Below are positions 46,391 through 57,422 of a stretch of DNA of 64,000 bases, piece after piece. The stretch lies in the NCBI RefSeq assembly GCF_001639065.2, contig NZ_LQXO02000008.1, positions 48,963-112,962 on the forward strand, in the 5' to 3' direction. How positions within the stretch are numbered: position 1 is the stretch's first letter; each line of letters starts with the position of its first letter. This stretch comes from Vibrio barjaei. GTDB lineage: Bacteria; Pseudomonadota; Gammaproteobacteria; Enterobacterales; Vibrionaceae. The notes beneath the pieces were generated by a model, which saw only the letters and a program-made list of their open reading frames with translations, did not search any database and was not told where the DNA came from. The translations under genes and the position numbers were made by a program.

Positions 46391-47733
46391 TAACTAGCTT
46401 GGTACAGATGTTTTTTTCTCACGCCAAGCGCATAAAGATACGCCAATACTCCGCCTAGAACATTACCGACCGCAACACCAATAAACATACCTTCGACACT
46501 ATAATAATGGCTGCCTAAAGCGGCAGCTGGCAAAGTGAAGACAAACAGTCTCATCGCACTCCACATGAAGGCTTTGTTCGGTTCATGTAGTGCATTCATA
46601 CCACTACCCAACATCATGATGATCCCTTGGAATCCATAGCTGAATGGTACTACGAGTAAGTAATGCCAAAGAATGTCTCTTACGGCTTGTTCTTGGGAAA
46701 ACAGCGCAGAAATTGGAATGCTGAGTGGTACCATCATTGCAAAGATAAACAGCTGGAATACGATCGAAAACCGCATACTCAAAAATAAGCCAGCAAAACT
46801 TCGGTCAGGCTGTTTGGCGCCAAAGTTCTGCGACATAAATGGCGTTAGTGCAGAGCTTAGCGAGATTAAAACCAAAATTAGAATCGACTCAACGCGCTGT
46901 GCAGCTCCATAAGCGGCGACCGCAGCGGTGCCATGAGAAGACAGCATCTTCATTAAGATTGCACCTGAGATCGGAGACATGGCGGTTGATAGCCCTGATG
47001 GTGTTCCAATGCGTAGTATAGCGATCCAATCTTGCCAGATTTCTGTAGGCTTGAGCTTACCCAATAACTTTTCGCGTTTGATGAGCACAAACAGCGAGCC
47101 AGACAGGGCTCCAAACCAAGCAATGCCGCTAGCAATGGCAGCACCTTGAATGCCCAGCTCTGGAAAAGGACCTACACCAAAGATCAACAGAGGGTCGAGT
47201 ACGCCATTAATGAAACCGGACAGCATCATGATTTTGGCAGGGGTTTTGGTATCGCCAGTAGCCCGAATCGCGCTGTTTCCTGCCATCGGAATAACCAGTA
47301 ATGGTACCGTTAAATACCAGATCACCATGTACTCGCTGATTAATGGAATGATGTTATCGCTAGCACCAAGCAGTTTAAATAGTGGCTCTATGGTTAGCAG
47401 CCCAAAGGCTGAAGCAATGGTGACGAGTACCACCGCGAGCAGTAATCCGTGAGTGGCAAAACGAGCCGCGTTTTGAGTATTTCCTTGTCCCAGTAATCGC
47501 CCAATATTGGTAGAGAGTCCCATACCAATACCCATCGTGATGCAATTGACCCCAAACGTCACTGGGAAGGTAAAACTGATGGCGGCCAGAGCTTGTGTAC
47601 CAAGCAGCGAAATAAAGAAGGTATCAACGAGGTTAAATGCCAAGATTGCAACCATGCCAAATACCATAGGAACAGTCATGTTTCTAAGGACAGTAGAGAT
47701 GGGAGCGGAAAGTAGGCCGTGTTTATCTTGCAT
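46390..47733 (-). CDS. MATE-family efflux transporter
   Basis: A 447-aa inner-membrane protein with 12 predicted segments in two homologous halves. MATE features include FNLVDTFFISLLG in helix 1-2, GNTQNAARFATHG, and the second-half YGAAQRVESILIL. It probably exports organic cations or drugs in exchange for sodium or protons, but the substrate is not readable. It is convergent with cysE and divergent from groES, with the heat-shock promoter lying in the 232-base gap. Confidence 0.88.
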   Translation of the reverse strand: MQDKHGLLSAPISTVLRNMTVPMVFGMVAILAFNLVDTFFISLLGTQALAAISFTFPVTFGVNCITMGIGMGLSTNIGRLLGQGNTQNAARFATHGLLLAVVLVTIASAFGLLTIEPLFKLLGASDNIIPLISEYMVIWYLTVPLLVIPMAGNSAIRATGDTKTPAKIMMLSGFINGVLDPLLIFGVGPFPELGIQGAAIASGIAWFGALSGSLFVLIKREKLLGKLKPTEIWQDWIAILRIGTPSGLSTAMSPISGAILMKMLSSHGTAAVAAYGAAQRVESILILVLISLSSALTPFMSQNFGAKQPDRSFAGLFLSMRFSIVFQLFIFAMMVPLSIPISALFSQEQAVRDILWHYLLVVPFSYGFQGIIMMLGSGMNALHEPNKAFMWSAMRLFVFTLPAAALGSHYYSVEGMFIGVAVGNVLGGVLAYLYALGVRKKHLYQAS

Positions 47734-47871
47734 GGCATTCAGTGCTGATGAAACAGGCGCTTAGAATACAGCAATTGATGAGTTGGTGCGAGAATGGGTT
47801 TGGTAAGGGCGGTCATTCACTAGCCAAAGCTCATTTTCGTTATTTTTGTCACAATTTTTTGTCATGCTGCC

Positions 47872-47897
47872 CTTGGGATCGTAGAAAACGTCCCCAA
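47872..47897 (+). promoter_or_regulatory. sigma-32 heat-shock promoter of groES-groEL
   Basis: CTTGGG (47872-47877), 14 bases, then CCCCAA (47892-47897), close to the CTTGAA-N13-15-CCCCAT consensus. It lies about 70 bases upstream of the groES ATG. Confidence 0.75.
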
Positions 47898-47965
47898 CAT
47901 ATTCAACACAAGGCCTTGAAGGCTATCTAATAAGCTAAATGGAAAATAATCAGGAGAATCGACCG

Positions 47966-48256
47966 ATGAATATCCGTCCTCTACACGACCGAGTTATCGT
48001 TGAGCGCCAAGAAGTTGAATCTAAATCTGCTGGCGGCATCGTTCTAACTGGTTCTGCTGCAGAAAAATCGACACGTGGTACTGTTTTGGCTGTGGGCAAA
48101 GGCCGCATCTTAGAAAACGGTACAGTACAGCCATTGGACGTGAAAGTAGGTGATACGGTGATCTTTGCTGAAGGCTACGGCACGAAAACAGAAAAGATCG
48201 ACGGTAAAGAAGTTCTGATCATGTCTGAAAATGACATCATGGCTATCGTTGAATAA
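47966..48256 (+). CDS. groS: co-chaperonin GroES
   Basis: 96 aa, the heptameric lid of Gro[18 protein letters not shown] opens the protein, the mobile loop [18 protein letters not shown] is intact and the end is [10 protein letters not shown]. The ATG at 47966, with CAGGAGAATC as ribosome site, is preferred to an in-frame start nine codons upstream. groEL follows 68 bases later under the same heat-shock promoter. Confidence 0.98.
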   Translation: MNIRPLHDRVIVERQEVESKSAGGIVLTGSAAEKSTRGTVLAVGKGRILENGTVQPLDVKVGDTVIFAEGYGTKTEKIDGKEVLIMSENDIMAIVE

Positions 48257-48288
48257 TTAAGTAGACGTTGAGTAATTTTTTACTCTAA

Positions 48289-49962
<1,674 letters not shown>

Positions 49963-49983
49963 TTCGCATCAGAATGTTCTGAC

Positions 49984-50012
49984 AAGCCGAAGGGAAACCT
50001 TCGGCTTTTTTG
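49984..50012 (+). terminator. terminator of groES-groEL
   Basis: AAGCCGAAGG pairs with CCTTCGGCTT around a GAAA loop, followed by a T run. Confidence 0.9.
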
Positions 50013-50152
50013 TATCTGGTTCAATAATAACCAAGTAATTTGTGAGAATGTTGCTGAATATGACATTTCACTGACAAATTGTATGGTTGTCCTTTTTAGC
50101 ATCGTCTAAACTTATCGTTCGACAACAAGAAAATGTCAGTGGAGACAATATA

Positions 50153-50716
50153 ATGAAAAAAGTCATTTCAGCCCTAGCAGTGGCAGCAGCGGTAGCTTCA
50201 CCAATGGCGTTAGCAGACAGCACGCCAGTTATGTTCTCATCACTAAACGGCTTTAACGCACCTGATGCAAATGCAGTTGGTGGTGTTCGTTTAGCAGTAC
50301 TTCATGGTCAAGTGAATGAAGTAAAAGGTGTCGACTTCTCTGTTCTAGGTATGTCTGAAACTCAACGTACAACAGGTGTGAACTTCGGTCTATTCTTCGG
50401 TGCGTCTAAAGTCACTCAAGAGATGAAAGGTGCTTCTTTAGGTATCTTCAACTGGAACACAGGTTCAACAACGGGTGTTAACCTTGGTGCGGTTAACGTA
50501 ACTAACGACGTGAAAGGTCTGAACTGGAGTGCAGTGAACTACTCTGAAGGCTATACAATGGCTGACATCGGTCTTGCTAGCTTCTCAAACAAGTCTAACT
50601 TCCAGTTTGGTTTCTTCAACAAAACCAACACTATCGACGGTGTTCAGATTGGTCTGATCAACTGTGCAGATAACGGTTTCTTCAAGTGCTTCCCAATCAT
50701 CAACTTCGCGAAGTAA
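50153..50716 (+). CDS. secreted repeat protein of unknown function (LA_2272-type surface repeat)
   Basis: A 187-aa protein with a signal peptide (MKKVISALAVAAAVASPMALA). I chose the ATG at 50153 for this reason; an open frame 22 codons longer has no signal. The mature part consists of about seven imperfect repeats of 15-20 residues with the pattern G-V-x-[FL]-G-[LA]-x-N (for example TGVNFGLF, KGASLGIFNW, TGVNLGAVN, DGVQIGLIN), ending CADNGFFKCFPIINF. The two cysteines could form a disulfide. The repeats resemble LA_2272-type surface repeats and suggest a beta-rich fold outside the inner membrane. No role is known. A terminator separates it from groEL. Confidence 0.7.
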   Translation: MKKVISALAVAAAVASPMALADSTPVMFSSLNGFNAPDANAVGGVRLAVLHGQVNEVKGVDFSVLGMSETQRTTGVNFGLFFGASKVTQEMKGASLGIFNWNTGSTTGVNLGAVNVTNDVKGLNWSAVNYSEGYTMADIGLASFSNKSNFQFGFFNKTNTIDGVQIGLINCADNGFFKCFPIINFAK

Positions 50717-50732
50717 TTTGAATTGATTCGTC

Positions 50733-50762
50733 AAAAAAGCCCTGATTAATCAGGGCTTTTTT
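50733..50762. terminator. bidirectional terminator between repeat-protein and MgtC-like genes
   Basis: A perfect 13-bp stem (AAAAAAGCCCTGA with TCAGGGCTTTTTT) around TTAA, with A and T runs on both sides. Confidence 0.92.
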
Positions 50763-51258
50763 ATTTTCTCATTCGATTGCGATTCTGCATGGTTTGATGA
50801 ACGCCACGGCGTAAGCTTTTAAAGCTGCTTTCAATCTTATCTACACCTAATAGGACCGTTAATGCCAAAACAGTTAGAATGATCGATTCTTTATGGTGAC
50901 CGAGTCCAATCATCATTCCTAGCCCTGCCAAAACCCAGATAACGGCTGCTGAGGTTACGCCATGAATTTTCCCGTCTTGAGTCATCATCACCCCCGCACC
51001 TAAAAAGCCGACGCCAGTAATGATTTGCCCTAATACCCGCGCTTGATCAAGCGTATTCGGAGAAAGGGATACTGCCATGGACATAAACAAGTATGTCCCC
51101 GACACAATCAGGATCGCGGTACGAATACCAACGGGTTTTCCTCGCGTTTGGCGCTCAAGGCCTACTAAGGCACCATTGAGCATACAAGCCCCAAGTGCTG
51201 ACCATGAAAAAGGCCCTAAGTCGAGCAGTTGTGTATTGAATAACTGTGTCAGTTCCAC
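50761..51258 (-). CDS. MgtC/SapB-family membrane protein
   Basis: A 165-aa protein with four or five membrane segments. GALVGLERQTRGKPVGIRTA and ITGVGFLGAGVMM with VTSAAVIW are the family's signature. MgtC proteins modulate ATP synthase and magnesium-limited growth in pathogens; this member lacks the soluble C-terminal domain of Salmonella MgtC and is of the shorter SapB type. AGGAGGC precedes its ATG. Magnesium response is not evident from the sequence. Confidence 0.88.
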   Translation of the reverse strand: MELTQLFNTQLLDLGPFSWSALGACMLNGALVGLERQTRGKPVGIRTAILIVSGTYLFMSMAVSLSPNTLDQARVLGQIITGVGFLGAGVMMTQDGKIHGVTSAAVIWVLAGLGMMIGLGHHKESIILTVLALTVLLGVDKIESSFKSLRRGVHQTMQNRNRMRK

Positions 51259-51335
51259 ATTGCCTCCTAAAAAGCGCAGTATCTGACTATTAGACCGTCT
51301 GATCGAACAAAAATATTTTGTCGAGACGGAAAAGA

Positions 51336-52358
51336 TTACTCGAGATGTAAATCCAGTGGTGTCTTGCTGGCTCTACCGCCTTCTTCTCGCGTCAGTTTAG
51401 GGACTAAATACCCAGATACTTGTTTAATCAGTCCTTGAATGATGGCTTTGGCTTCGTCATCGCTAATAAAGAAGTGTGCTGCACCTTGAACCTTATCCAA
51501 CACGTGAAGGTAATAAGGCAATATGCCCGCAGAAAACAGCGCATGACTGAGCTCAAACTGAGCATCAACAGAATCATTGACACCTTTTAGCAGCACTCCT
51601 TGGTTCAACAATGTTGTGCCTGTGTCCTTAATACGTGCCATTGAGGCAGAGAATTCAGAATTCACTTCATTAGCGTGGTTGATATGTGTAACCAAAATAG
51701 TATTCAGTCGAGTCTGTTTAAGAAGGTGACACAACTCTTCTGTAATGCGCTTTGGGATCACTACAGGTAATCTGGAGTGAATGCGAAGTGTTTTTAAATG
51801 ATGAATAGATTCTGCTTGTTGAACAAGCCATGTTAACTCAGAATCTTTGGCCATCAGTGGGTCGCCGCCTGACAAAATGATCTCGTCGATCTCTGGATGA
51901 GCCGCAATATAGTCGAGTGCAATTTGCCAGTTAGCTTTACCGCCTTTGTTATCCTCGTAGGGGAAATGACGACGGAAGCAGTAGCGACAATTCACAGCGC
52001 AGCCACCTTTGACAATTAGCAGCGCGCGATTGTGATACTTGTGCAGTAGACCGGGCACTGCTGCATCTTGTTCTTCTAAGGGATCTTCAGAGTAACCGTT
52101 GTGAACTTCAAACTCTTGGCTTAATGGTAAAACTTGCCTTAATAGAGGGTCGTACGGGTTGCCTTTTTCCATACGATCGACAAAGCTTTGTGGAACACGC
52201 ATTGGGAAAAGACGTCGAGCGGTTAAGCCGTTTTCCCACGGAGTCGCATCAATTTCTAGCTGCTTAAGCAGTTCATAAGGGTCTGAGATCGCATTCGATA
52301 GCTGTTTGAGCCAGTTTTGCTCAACAGAAACAAGATTTCGGGTTATGATAGGCGACAT
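51336..52358 (-). CDS. epmB: EF-P (R)-beta-lysine aminomutase EpmB
   Basis: A radical-SAM, PLP-dependent 2,3-aminomutase that makes (R)-beta-lysine for the modification of EF-P. 340 aa. The cluster motif CAVNCRYCF lies near residue 120, and the PLP lysine is expected in the C-terminal part. It is transcribed divergently from efp with only 34 bases between the two start codons, as in E. coli yjeK-efp. The third pathway gene, epmA, lies at 57423. Confidence 0.95.
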   Translation of the reverse strand: MSPIITRNLVSVEQNWLKQLSNAISDPYELLKQLEIDATPWENGLTARRLFPMRVPQSFVDRMEKGNPYDPLLRQVLPLSQEFEVHNGYSEDPLEEQDAAVPGLLHKYHNRALLIVKGGCAVNCRYCFRRHFPYEDNKGGKANWQIALDYIAAHPEIDEIILSGGDPLMAKDSELTWLVQQAESIHHLKTLRIHSRLPVVIPKRITEELCHLLKQTRLNTILVTHINHANEVNSEFSASMARIKDTGTTLLNQGVLLKGVNDSVDAQFELSHALFSAGILPYYLHVLDKVQGAAHFFISDDEAKAIIQGLIKQVSGYLVPKLTREEGGRASKTPLDLHLE

Positions 52359-52392
52359 TAAATTTTAACTCGAAGAACACTAAGAGGATACA

Positions 52393-52959
52393 ATGGCTAC
52401 TGTTAGCACTAATGAATTTAAAGGCGGCCTTAAATTAATGCTGGATAACGAGCCTTGCGTAATTCTAGAAAACGAATACGTGAAGCCAGGTAAAGGTCAG
52501 GCATTCAACCGCGTAAAAATTCGTAAGCTACTGTCTGGTAAAGTTCTAGAGAAAACCTTCAAGTCTGGCGAAACTGTTGAAGTTGCTGACGTGATGGACA
52601 TCGATCTAGATTATCTATACACAGATGGTGAATTCTACCACTTTATGAACAGCGAAACATTCGAACAAATCGCTGCGGAAGTTAAAGCTGTTGGCGATAA
52701 CGCGAAATGGTTGGTAGAAAACAACACTTGTATGATTACTCTTTGGAATGGTAACCCAATTACCGTGACTCCGCCTAACTTTGTTGAGTTAGAAGTAACT
52801 GAAACCGATCCTGGTCTAAAAGGTGATACGCAGGGTACTGGTGGTAAACCAGCAACACTAACGACAGGTGCTGTTGTACGTGTACCGCTATTCATCCAAA
52901 TCGGTGAAGTAATTAAAGTTGATACTCGTACAGGTGAGTACGTAGGCCGCGTTAAGTAA
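52393..52959 (+). CDS. efp: elongation factor P
   Basis: 188 aa. Rescues ribosomes stalled at polyproline stretches. Lys34 in the loop [10 protein letters not shown] is the residue modified by EpmA and EpmB. Three beta-barrel domains are visible by family length. AGAGGATACA precedes the ATG. A hairpin follows. Confidence 0.98.
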   Translation: MATVSTNEFKGGLKLMLDNEPCVILENEYVKPGKGQAFNRVKIRKLLSGKVLEKTFKSGETVEVADVMDIDLDYLYTDGEFYHFMNSETFEQIAAEVKAVGDNAKWLVENNTCMITLWNGNPITVTPPNFVELEVTETDPGLKGDTQGTGGKPATLTTGAVVRVPLFIQIGEVIKVDTRTGEYVGRVK

Positions 52960-52981
52960 GCTTACTCTTTGCTGTATGAAG

Positions 52982-53008
52982 AAAAGGTCGCTTAGGCGAC
53001 CTTTTTTA
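52982..53008. terminator. bidirectional terminator between efp and lipoprotein gene
   Basis: AAAAGGTCGC pairs with GCGACCTTTT around TTAG, followed by a T run; it can end both convergent transcripts. Confidence 0.9.
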
Positions 53009-53019
53009 ATGGAAGCGAA

Positions 53020-53715
53020 TTACTCTTGTGGTCGCCAGCTTAATGCACTGGCTACAGTGCCAAGTGCTAAGGTGTCCATTTCTGCTTGAGGCAGATTGGC
53101 TAAGGTTTGTAAGGTAATCGCACCGTTGATTTGTGCTGCCGCGACCTCGACACTACCACGGCTAAAACTATAACCAAGTGGATTATCGACACTCATCATT
53201 AAGCCTTCACCATCGTGGATGGATTCCACGTTAAAATGGGTACTGTCTAAGCGAATGAAGCCAGTTTCTTTTTTAGCGGTGGATAAACTAATGGCTTCCG
53301 ACTTTCTGGCCATTTGATACTCACCAACCGACTTACCATTTTCGCTGATCTCACAAACATAGGGACCGTTGCCACCGAACGAGAAGCTGCCAAGATCCAC
53401 ACTGGTACCGCCACCACTGCAAACGAGCGTCCAAGTTTTACCGATGTCCTTGCGGGTCACCTCTGCAACCATCTCTCCTTCTTTGGTATTAATGGTATTG
53501 AACCAAGAGCTAGTGGAAGCACTACGCGAGTATTTACCTTGATACAATCCGGCAAGATCAAAACTGCCCTCAGGACCAAAGCCCCAAAATGTACCATCCG
53601 TTTTCAGCATCAGTTTTGGTTGGGCTGCCACGGCATCTGATGTGGTCATATTAACAGTAGAACCACACCCAAAAAGTGCACTAGAAACAAGCAGTGCGCA
53701 AATAGACTTCTTCAT
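53020..53715 (-). CDS. hypothetical lipoprotein
   Basis: I do not recognise this 231-aa protein. It has a lipoprotein signal with lipobox LFGC (Cys17), so it is tethered to a membrane facing the periplasm. The mature part is rich in Gly, Ser and Thr and predicted mostly beta, with two further cysteines (in LVCSGGG and YVCEIS) that could form a disulfide. It stands alone between efp and frdD, convergent with efp. Confidence 0.8.
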   Translation of the reverse strand: MKKSICALLVSSALFGCGSTVNMTTSDAVAAQPKLMLKTDGTFWGFGPEGSFDLAGLYQGKYSRSASTSSWFNTINTKEGEMVAEVTRKDIGKTWTLVCSGGGTSVDLGSFSFGGNGPYVCEISENGKSVGEYQMARKSEAISLSTAKKETGFIRLDSTHFNVESIHDGEGLMMSVDNPLGYSFSRGSVEVAAAQINGAITLQTLANLPQAEMDTLALGTVASALSWRPQE

Positions 53716-53824
53716 TGTTACATCTCTTTTTTATTATCAAGCGGCGCGGATTGTATAGAGAGAGTTGGGTTCTGCGTGTAAGCATTTGTCTTCTTAAATG
53801 CTGAGTCACAAAAATACTGGTAAT

Positions 53825-53852
53825 AAAAAAGGCAGCGATATCGCTGCCTTTG
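53825..53852 (-). terminator. terminator of frdABCD
   Basis: On the minus strand AAGGCAGCGAT pairs with ATCGCTGCCTT, followed by TTTTATT. It begins 18 bases after the frdD stop. Confidence 0.88.
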
Positions 53853-53869
53853 AGGTTTGTGTCTGTTGT

Positions 53870-54232
53870 TTAGATCATAAAGATGAAGATAACAGACAAG
53901 GCGCTGATTAAGCCTGCAAAGAAGTAGCAAGCGATTTTACCTGCTACACCCGCGTGGATTTTCAGATCGTGCATACCGTGATGCAGGCGGTGCATCGCAT
54001 GCCACATTGGAAGTGCCAACGTCGCTATGATAAATAGGGCACCAATAATACTCGTAGCAAAATCTGCGACACGTTCATAACTCATAGCTTCTGGGCTTAT
54101 GATACCCATAGGTACCAGAATACCAAGCACAAGTACCGTTACTGGTGTAATCATGGCAAACCAAGTACCACCAGCACCAAATAGTCCCCACCATACTGGT
54201 TCGTCAGAGCGTTTTGGGTTTTGATTAATCAC
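53870..54232 (-). CDS. frdD: fumarate reductase subunit D
   Basis: A 120-aa membrane anchor with three helices, binding menaquinol together with Frd[13 protein letters not shown] at the N-terminus and [13 protein letters not shown] in the middle match the family. It is the last gene of frdABCD, starting ten bases after the frdC stop. Confidence 0.94.
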   Translation of the reverse strand: MINQNPKRSDEPVWWGLFGAGGTWFAMITPVTVLVLGILVPMGIISPEAMSYERVADFATSIIGALFIIATLALPMWHAMHRLHHGMHDLKIHAGVAGKIACYFFAGLISALSVIFIFMI

Positions 54233-54242
54233 GTTTCACTCC

Positions 54243-54626
54243 TTATACAATGATGAGAACGACTAGTGAGATAGCGGCTACCGCTGCCCACTGAGTAAGA
54301 ACGATGGTTTTCTTTTCGACCAACTTGCCTTTCAGCTTGATCGGCATAACTTGCGGCATCATGCTAAAGAAAGTTTGAGCATGGAATAGACTGCCTGCAA
54401 GAGCAACGATGTTAATCGCAATGACGATAGGGTTTGCCATAAATTCTAGCCAACCTTGCCAAGCTTCCGGGCCTTTCACTAATGCACCCAAACCAAAAGT
54501 TAGGAAGATAGTGAATAGAATAAGAGGCAGTACCGTCGCTTCACGCAACATGTAGAAGCGATAGAATGGATGGTTTTTCCACCACGTGCGTTTGATTTCA
54601 CGAACATAAGGTTTTCTGTTACTCAT
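54243..54626 (-). CDS. frdC: fumarate reductase subunit C
   Basis: A 127-aa membrane anchor with three helices. RTWWKNHPFYRFYMLREATV at the N-terminus and LFHAQTFFSMMPQVMPI match E. coli FrdC (131 aa). It follows frdB immediately, with one base between the stop and its ATG. Confidence 0.94.
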   Translation of the reverse strand: MSNRKPYVREIKRTWWKNHPFYRFYMLREATVLPLILFTIFLTFGLGALVKGPEAWQGWLEFMANPIVIAINIVALAGSLFHAQTFFSMMPQVMPIKLKGKLVEKKTIVLTQWAAVAAISLVVLIIV

Positions 54627-54627
54627 T

Positions 54628-55368
54628 CTACGCCTCCTGTGGTTTTAGCATTGCAATGACGAAGTCTTTAGAAGACTCCACTTTACCTTGGTTAACCGCT
54701 GCTGCTGGGTCAACGTTCTTCGGACAGACTTCAGAGCAGTAGCCCACAAACGTACAGCCCCAAGCACCGTTTTCGCCGTTGATCATCTTCATACGCTCTG
54801 CGGCACCATTGTCACGGCTATCAAGGTTATAGCGATGAGCAAGAGTCAGTGCTGCTGGACCGATGAACTCTGGGTTTAGACCAAACTGAGGGCAGGCCGC
54901 GTAGCAGAGGCCGCAGTTAATGCAGCCAGCAAACTGCTTGTACTTCGCCATTTGCTCAGGTGTTTGGATGTTGGTGCCATCTTCTGGTTTGCGATCATTA
55001 CCGATGATGTATGGCTTGATAGCTTCAAGGCGCTCGATGAACGGCGTCATATCGACAATCAGGTCTTTCTCGATAGGGAAATTGGCCAAAGGCTCAATCT
55101 TCAGACCATTTTGATGGTCACGAAGGAAGCTTTTACAAGCTAACTTAGGCACTCCGTTCACCATGATGCCGCACGAACCACAAATCGCCATACGGCAAGA
55201 CCAGCGGTAAGACAGATCTTTATCTAGGTGATCTTTGATGTAACCAATCGCATCAAGTACAGACATGGTCTCATCAAACGGAACTTCAAACGTTTGGAAG
55301 TAAGGTTCTGAGTCCTTTTCTGGGTCATAACGCAGGATCTCAACTTTCTGAATACGATTAGCTGACAT
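54628..55368 (-). CDS. frdB: fumarate reductase iron-sulfur subunit
   Basis: 246 aa. It carries electrons from menaquinol to FrdA through three clusters. The [2Fe-2S] cysteines lie in [10 protein letters not shown] with a later Cys in PKLAC; the [4Fe-4S] and [3Fe-4S] cysteines in [12 protein letters not shown] and [16 protein letters not shown]. Its ATG overlaps the frdA stop by one base (TAATG), coupling translation. Confidence 0.97.
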   Translation of the reverse strand: MSANRIQKVEILRYDPEKDSEPYFQTFEVPFDETMSVLDAIGYIKDHLDKDLSYRWSCRMAICGSCGIMVNGVPKLACKSFLRDHQNGLKIEPLANFPIEKDLIVDMTPFIERLEAIKPYIIGNDRKPEDGTNIQTPEQMAKYKQFAGCINCGLCYAACPQFGLNPEFIGPAALTLAHRYNLDSRDNGAAERMKMINGENGAWGCTFVGYCSEVCPKNVDPAAAVNQGKVESSKDFVIAMLKPQEA

Positions 55369-57185
55369 TATGCTTGCTCCTCCGCACTGTTATCTTGAGA
55401 CGCTTTCGCTTCTGCCGCGGCAGCTTTTTCTGCTGCTTCACCGTACAAGCGCGCTTTAGGTTGCGACTTAGTGATCTTCACATCGCTGTAATCGATGCTT
55501 GGCGCGTTATCCTCTTGGAAGAACGCCAGAGAGTGCTTCAGGAAGTTCACATCATCACGCTCAGTACAACCATCGTCTAAACGTTGGTGTGCGCCGCGTG
55601 ACTCTTTACGCAGGATAGCGGAGTGAACCATAGCTTCTGCAACTTCAAGGCCATAACCCACTTCAATGGCATAAAGAAGGTCAGTGTTGAACACTTTACC
55701 TTTGTCTTTGATGCTGATTTTCTTATAACGTTGTTTGAGCTCGGCAATCTTATCTAGCGTGGCTTGCATCAGATCTTCTTGACGGTAAATACCGCAACCC
55801 GCTTCCATGGTGTGACCCATTTCAGTACGGATTTCAGCCCAGTTTTCATCGCCTTCTTGGTTCATTAGTGCAGCAATACGAGCTTCTACAGCTTCAACTT
55901 GTTGTGCGATAGCAGCGTCATCCCAGCCTTTAAAGGTTTTCGCTCGCTCTACAGCTTGCTCACCTGCAACACGGCCAAATACGACGAATTCAGCTAGAGA
56001 GTTAGAGCCTAGGCGGTTAGCTCCGTGCAGACCAACAGAAGCACATTCGCCCACAGCAAATAGGCCTTGAATACGCGTTTCACATTGACCATTGGTCTCG
56101 ATACCACCCATGGTGTAGTGAACGGTAGGACGGATTGGAATTGGCTCTTTCGCTGGGTCAACGTTCACATAAGCTTTTGCAAGCTCACAGATAAACGGTA
56201 GACGCTCCTGTAGATACTCTTCACCAAGGTGGCGAAGATCTAGATGTACAACATCACCAAGTGGATGCTTGATAGTGTTGCCTTTTTGCTGTTCGTGCCA
56301 GAATGCTTGTGAAACTTTGTCACGAGGACCCAGTTCCATATATTTGTTCTTCGGCTGGCCAACTGGCGTCTCAGGACCCATGCCGTAATCTTGTAGGTAG
56401 CGGTAACCATTCTTGTTGACGATGATACCACCTTCACCACGACAGCCTTCTGTCATCAGGATACCTGTACCAGGAAGACCGGTTGGGTGATATTGGACAA
56501 ACTCCATGTCACGTAGCGGTACACCATGACGATAGGCCATCGCCATGCCGTCACCAGTTACGATACCGCCATTGGTATTACAGTGATAAACGCGGCCAGC
56601 GCCACCTGTTGCAAGCACAACAGACTTGGCTTTAATGGTAACCAGTTCACCTTCAGACATATGAATAGCAATCAGACCTTGAACCTCGCCTTTAACGACA
56701 AGTAGGTCAACCACAAAGTATTCGTCAAATCGTTTGATTTGCTCATACTTCATCGAAGTCTGGAACAGAGTGTGTAGCATATGGAAGCCGGTTTTATCAG
56801 CGGCAAACCATGTACGTTCAACCTTCATACCACCGAAACGACGAACGTTAACTTCGCCATTTTCCTTACGGCTCCATGGGCAACCCCATTGTTCCATTTG
56901 GATCATTTCACGTGTGGCATTTTCTACGAAATATTCGACAACATCCTGTTCACAAAGCCAGTCACCACCACCAACAGTATCGTTGAAGTGGTTATCTAGG
57001 CTATCTTCATCCTTGATTACAGCTGCAGAACCACCTTCCGCGGCCACAGTGTGTGAACGCATAGGGTAGACTTTAGAAATCAGAGCAACTTCCATTTCTG
57101 GGTTTGCTTCTGCTGCTGCAATGGCAGTACGAAGACCGGCGCCGCCTGCGCCGATGACTGCGATATCTGTGGTAATTGTTTTCAC
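55368..57185 (-). CDS. frdA: fumarate reductase flavoprotein subunit
   Basis: 605 aa; reduces fumarate to succinate in anaerobic respiration. FAD-binding [10 protein letters not shown] at the N-terminus and the covalent-FAD histidine in [10 protein letters not shown]; catalytic region [11 protein letters not shown] and [14 protein letters not shown]. Length and sequence follow E. coli FrdA closely. First gene of the operon frdABCD; a CRP/FNR-like palindrome lies 170 bases upstream. Confidence 0.98.
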   Translation of the reverse strand: MKTITTDIAVIGAGGAGLRTAIAAAEANPEMEVALISKVYPMRSHTVAAEGGSAAVIKDEDSLDNHFNDTVGGGDWLCEQDVVEYFVENATREMIQMEQWGCPWSRKENGEVNVRRFGGMKVERTWFAADKTGFHMLHTLFQTSMKYEQIKRFDEYFVVDLLVVKGEVQGLIAIHMSEGELVTIKAKSVVLATGGAGRVYHCNTNGGIVTGDGMAMAYRHGVPLRDMEFVQYHPTGLPGTGILMTEGCRGEGGIIVNKNGYRYLQDYGMGPETPVGQPKNKYMELGPRDKVSQAFWHEQQKGNTIKHPLGDVVHLDLRHLGEEYLQERLPFICELAKAYVNVDPAKEPIPIRPTVHYTMGGIETNGQCETRIQGLFAVGECASVGLHGANRLGSNSLAEFVVFGRVAGEQAVERAKTFKGWDDAAIAQQVEAVEARIAALMNQEGDENWAEIRTEMGHTMEAGCGIYRQEDLMQATLDKIAELKQRYKKISIKDKGKVFNTDLLYAIEVGYGLEVAEAMVHSAILRKESRGAHQRLDDGCTERDDVNFLKHSLAFFQEDNAPSIDYSDVKITKSQPKARLYGEAAEKAAAAEAKASQDNSAEEQA

Positions 57186-57354
57186 AGTTATCCTCCAGTG
57201 TGTGAGAGCGAGTTAGCTCGCGAGTTATAATTAAATGCTTAAGTAAGCTTTTATAGAGTAAGGTTTTATATTAGATAAGCTGTATGGCAAAAAAATTGAT
57301 TGAGTTAGGTTTTTGCTCCGGAAATGCAAAGAGAAGCATAGTATTTATATGATG

Positions 57355-57370
57355 TGTGATTAAAATCACG
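57355..57370. promoter_or_regulatory. CRP/FNR-like palindrome between frdA and epmA
   Basis: TGTGA-TTAAAA-TCACG matches the CRP consensus TGTGA-N6-TCACA with one mismatch. The core GTGATTAAAATCAC also differs from the FNR consensus TTGAT-N4-ATCAA only at the outer positions. It lies 170 bases from the frdA ATG and 52 from the epmA ATG. Confidence 0.6.
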
Positions 57371-57422
57371 TGTTATTGAGTAGAAATCTCCACAATCGTA
57401 TAATTATCAATAAACAGAGCTA

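Noticed and set aside
53718..53930. 70-aa minus-strand ORF overlapping the end of frdD
   Set aside because: It spans the frd terminator hairpin and overlaps frdD in another frame.
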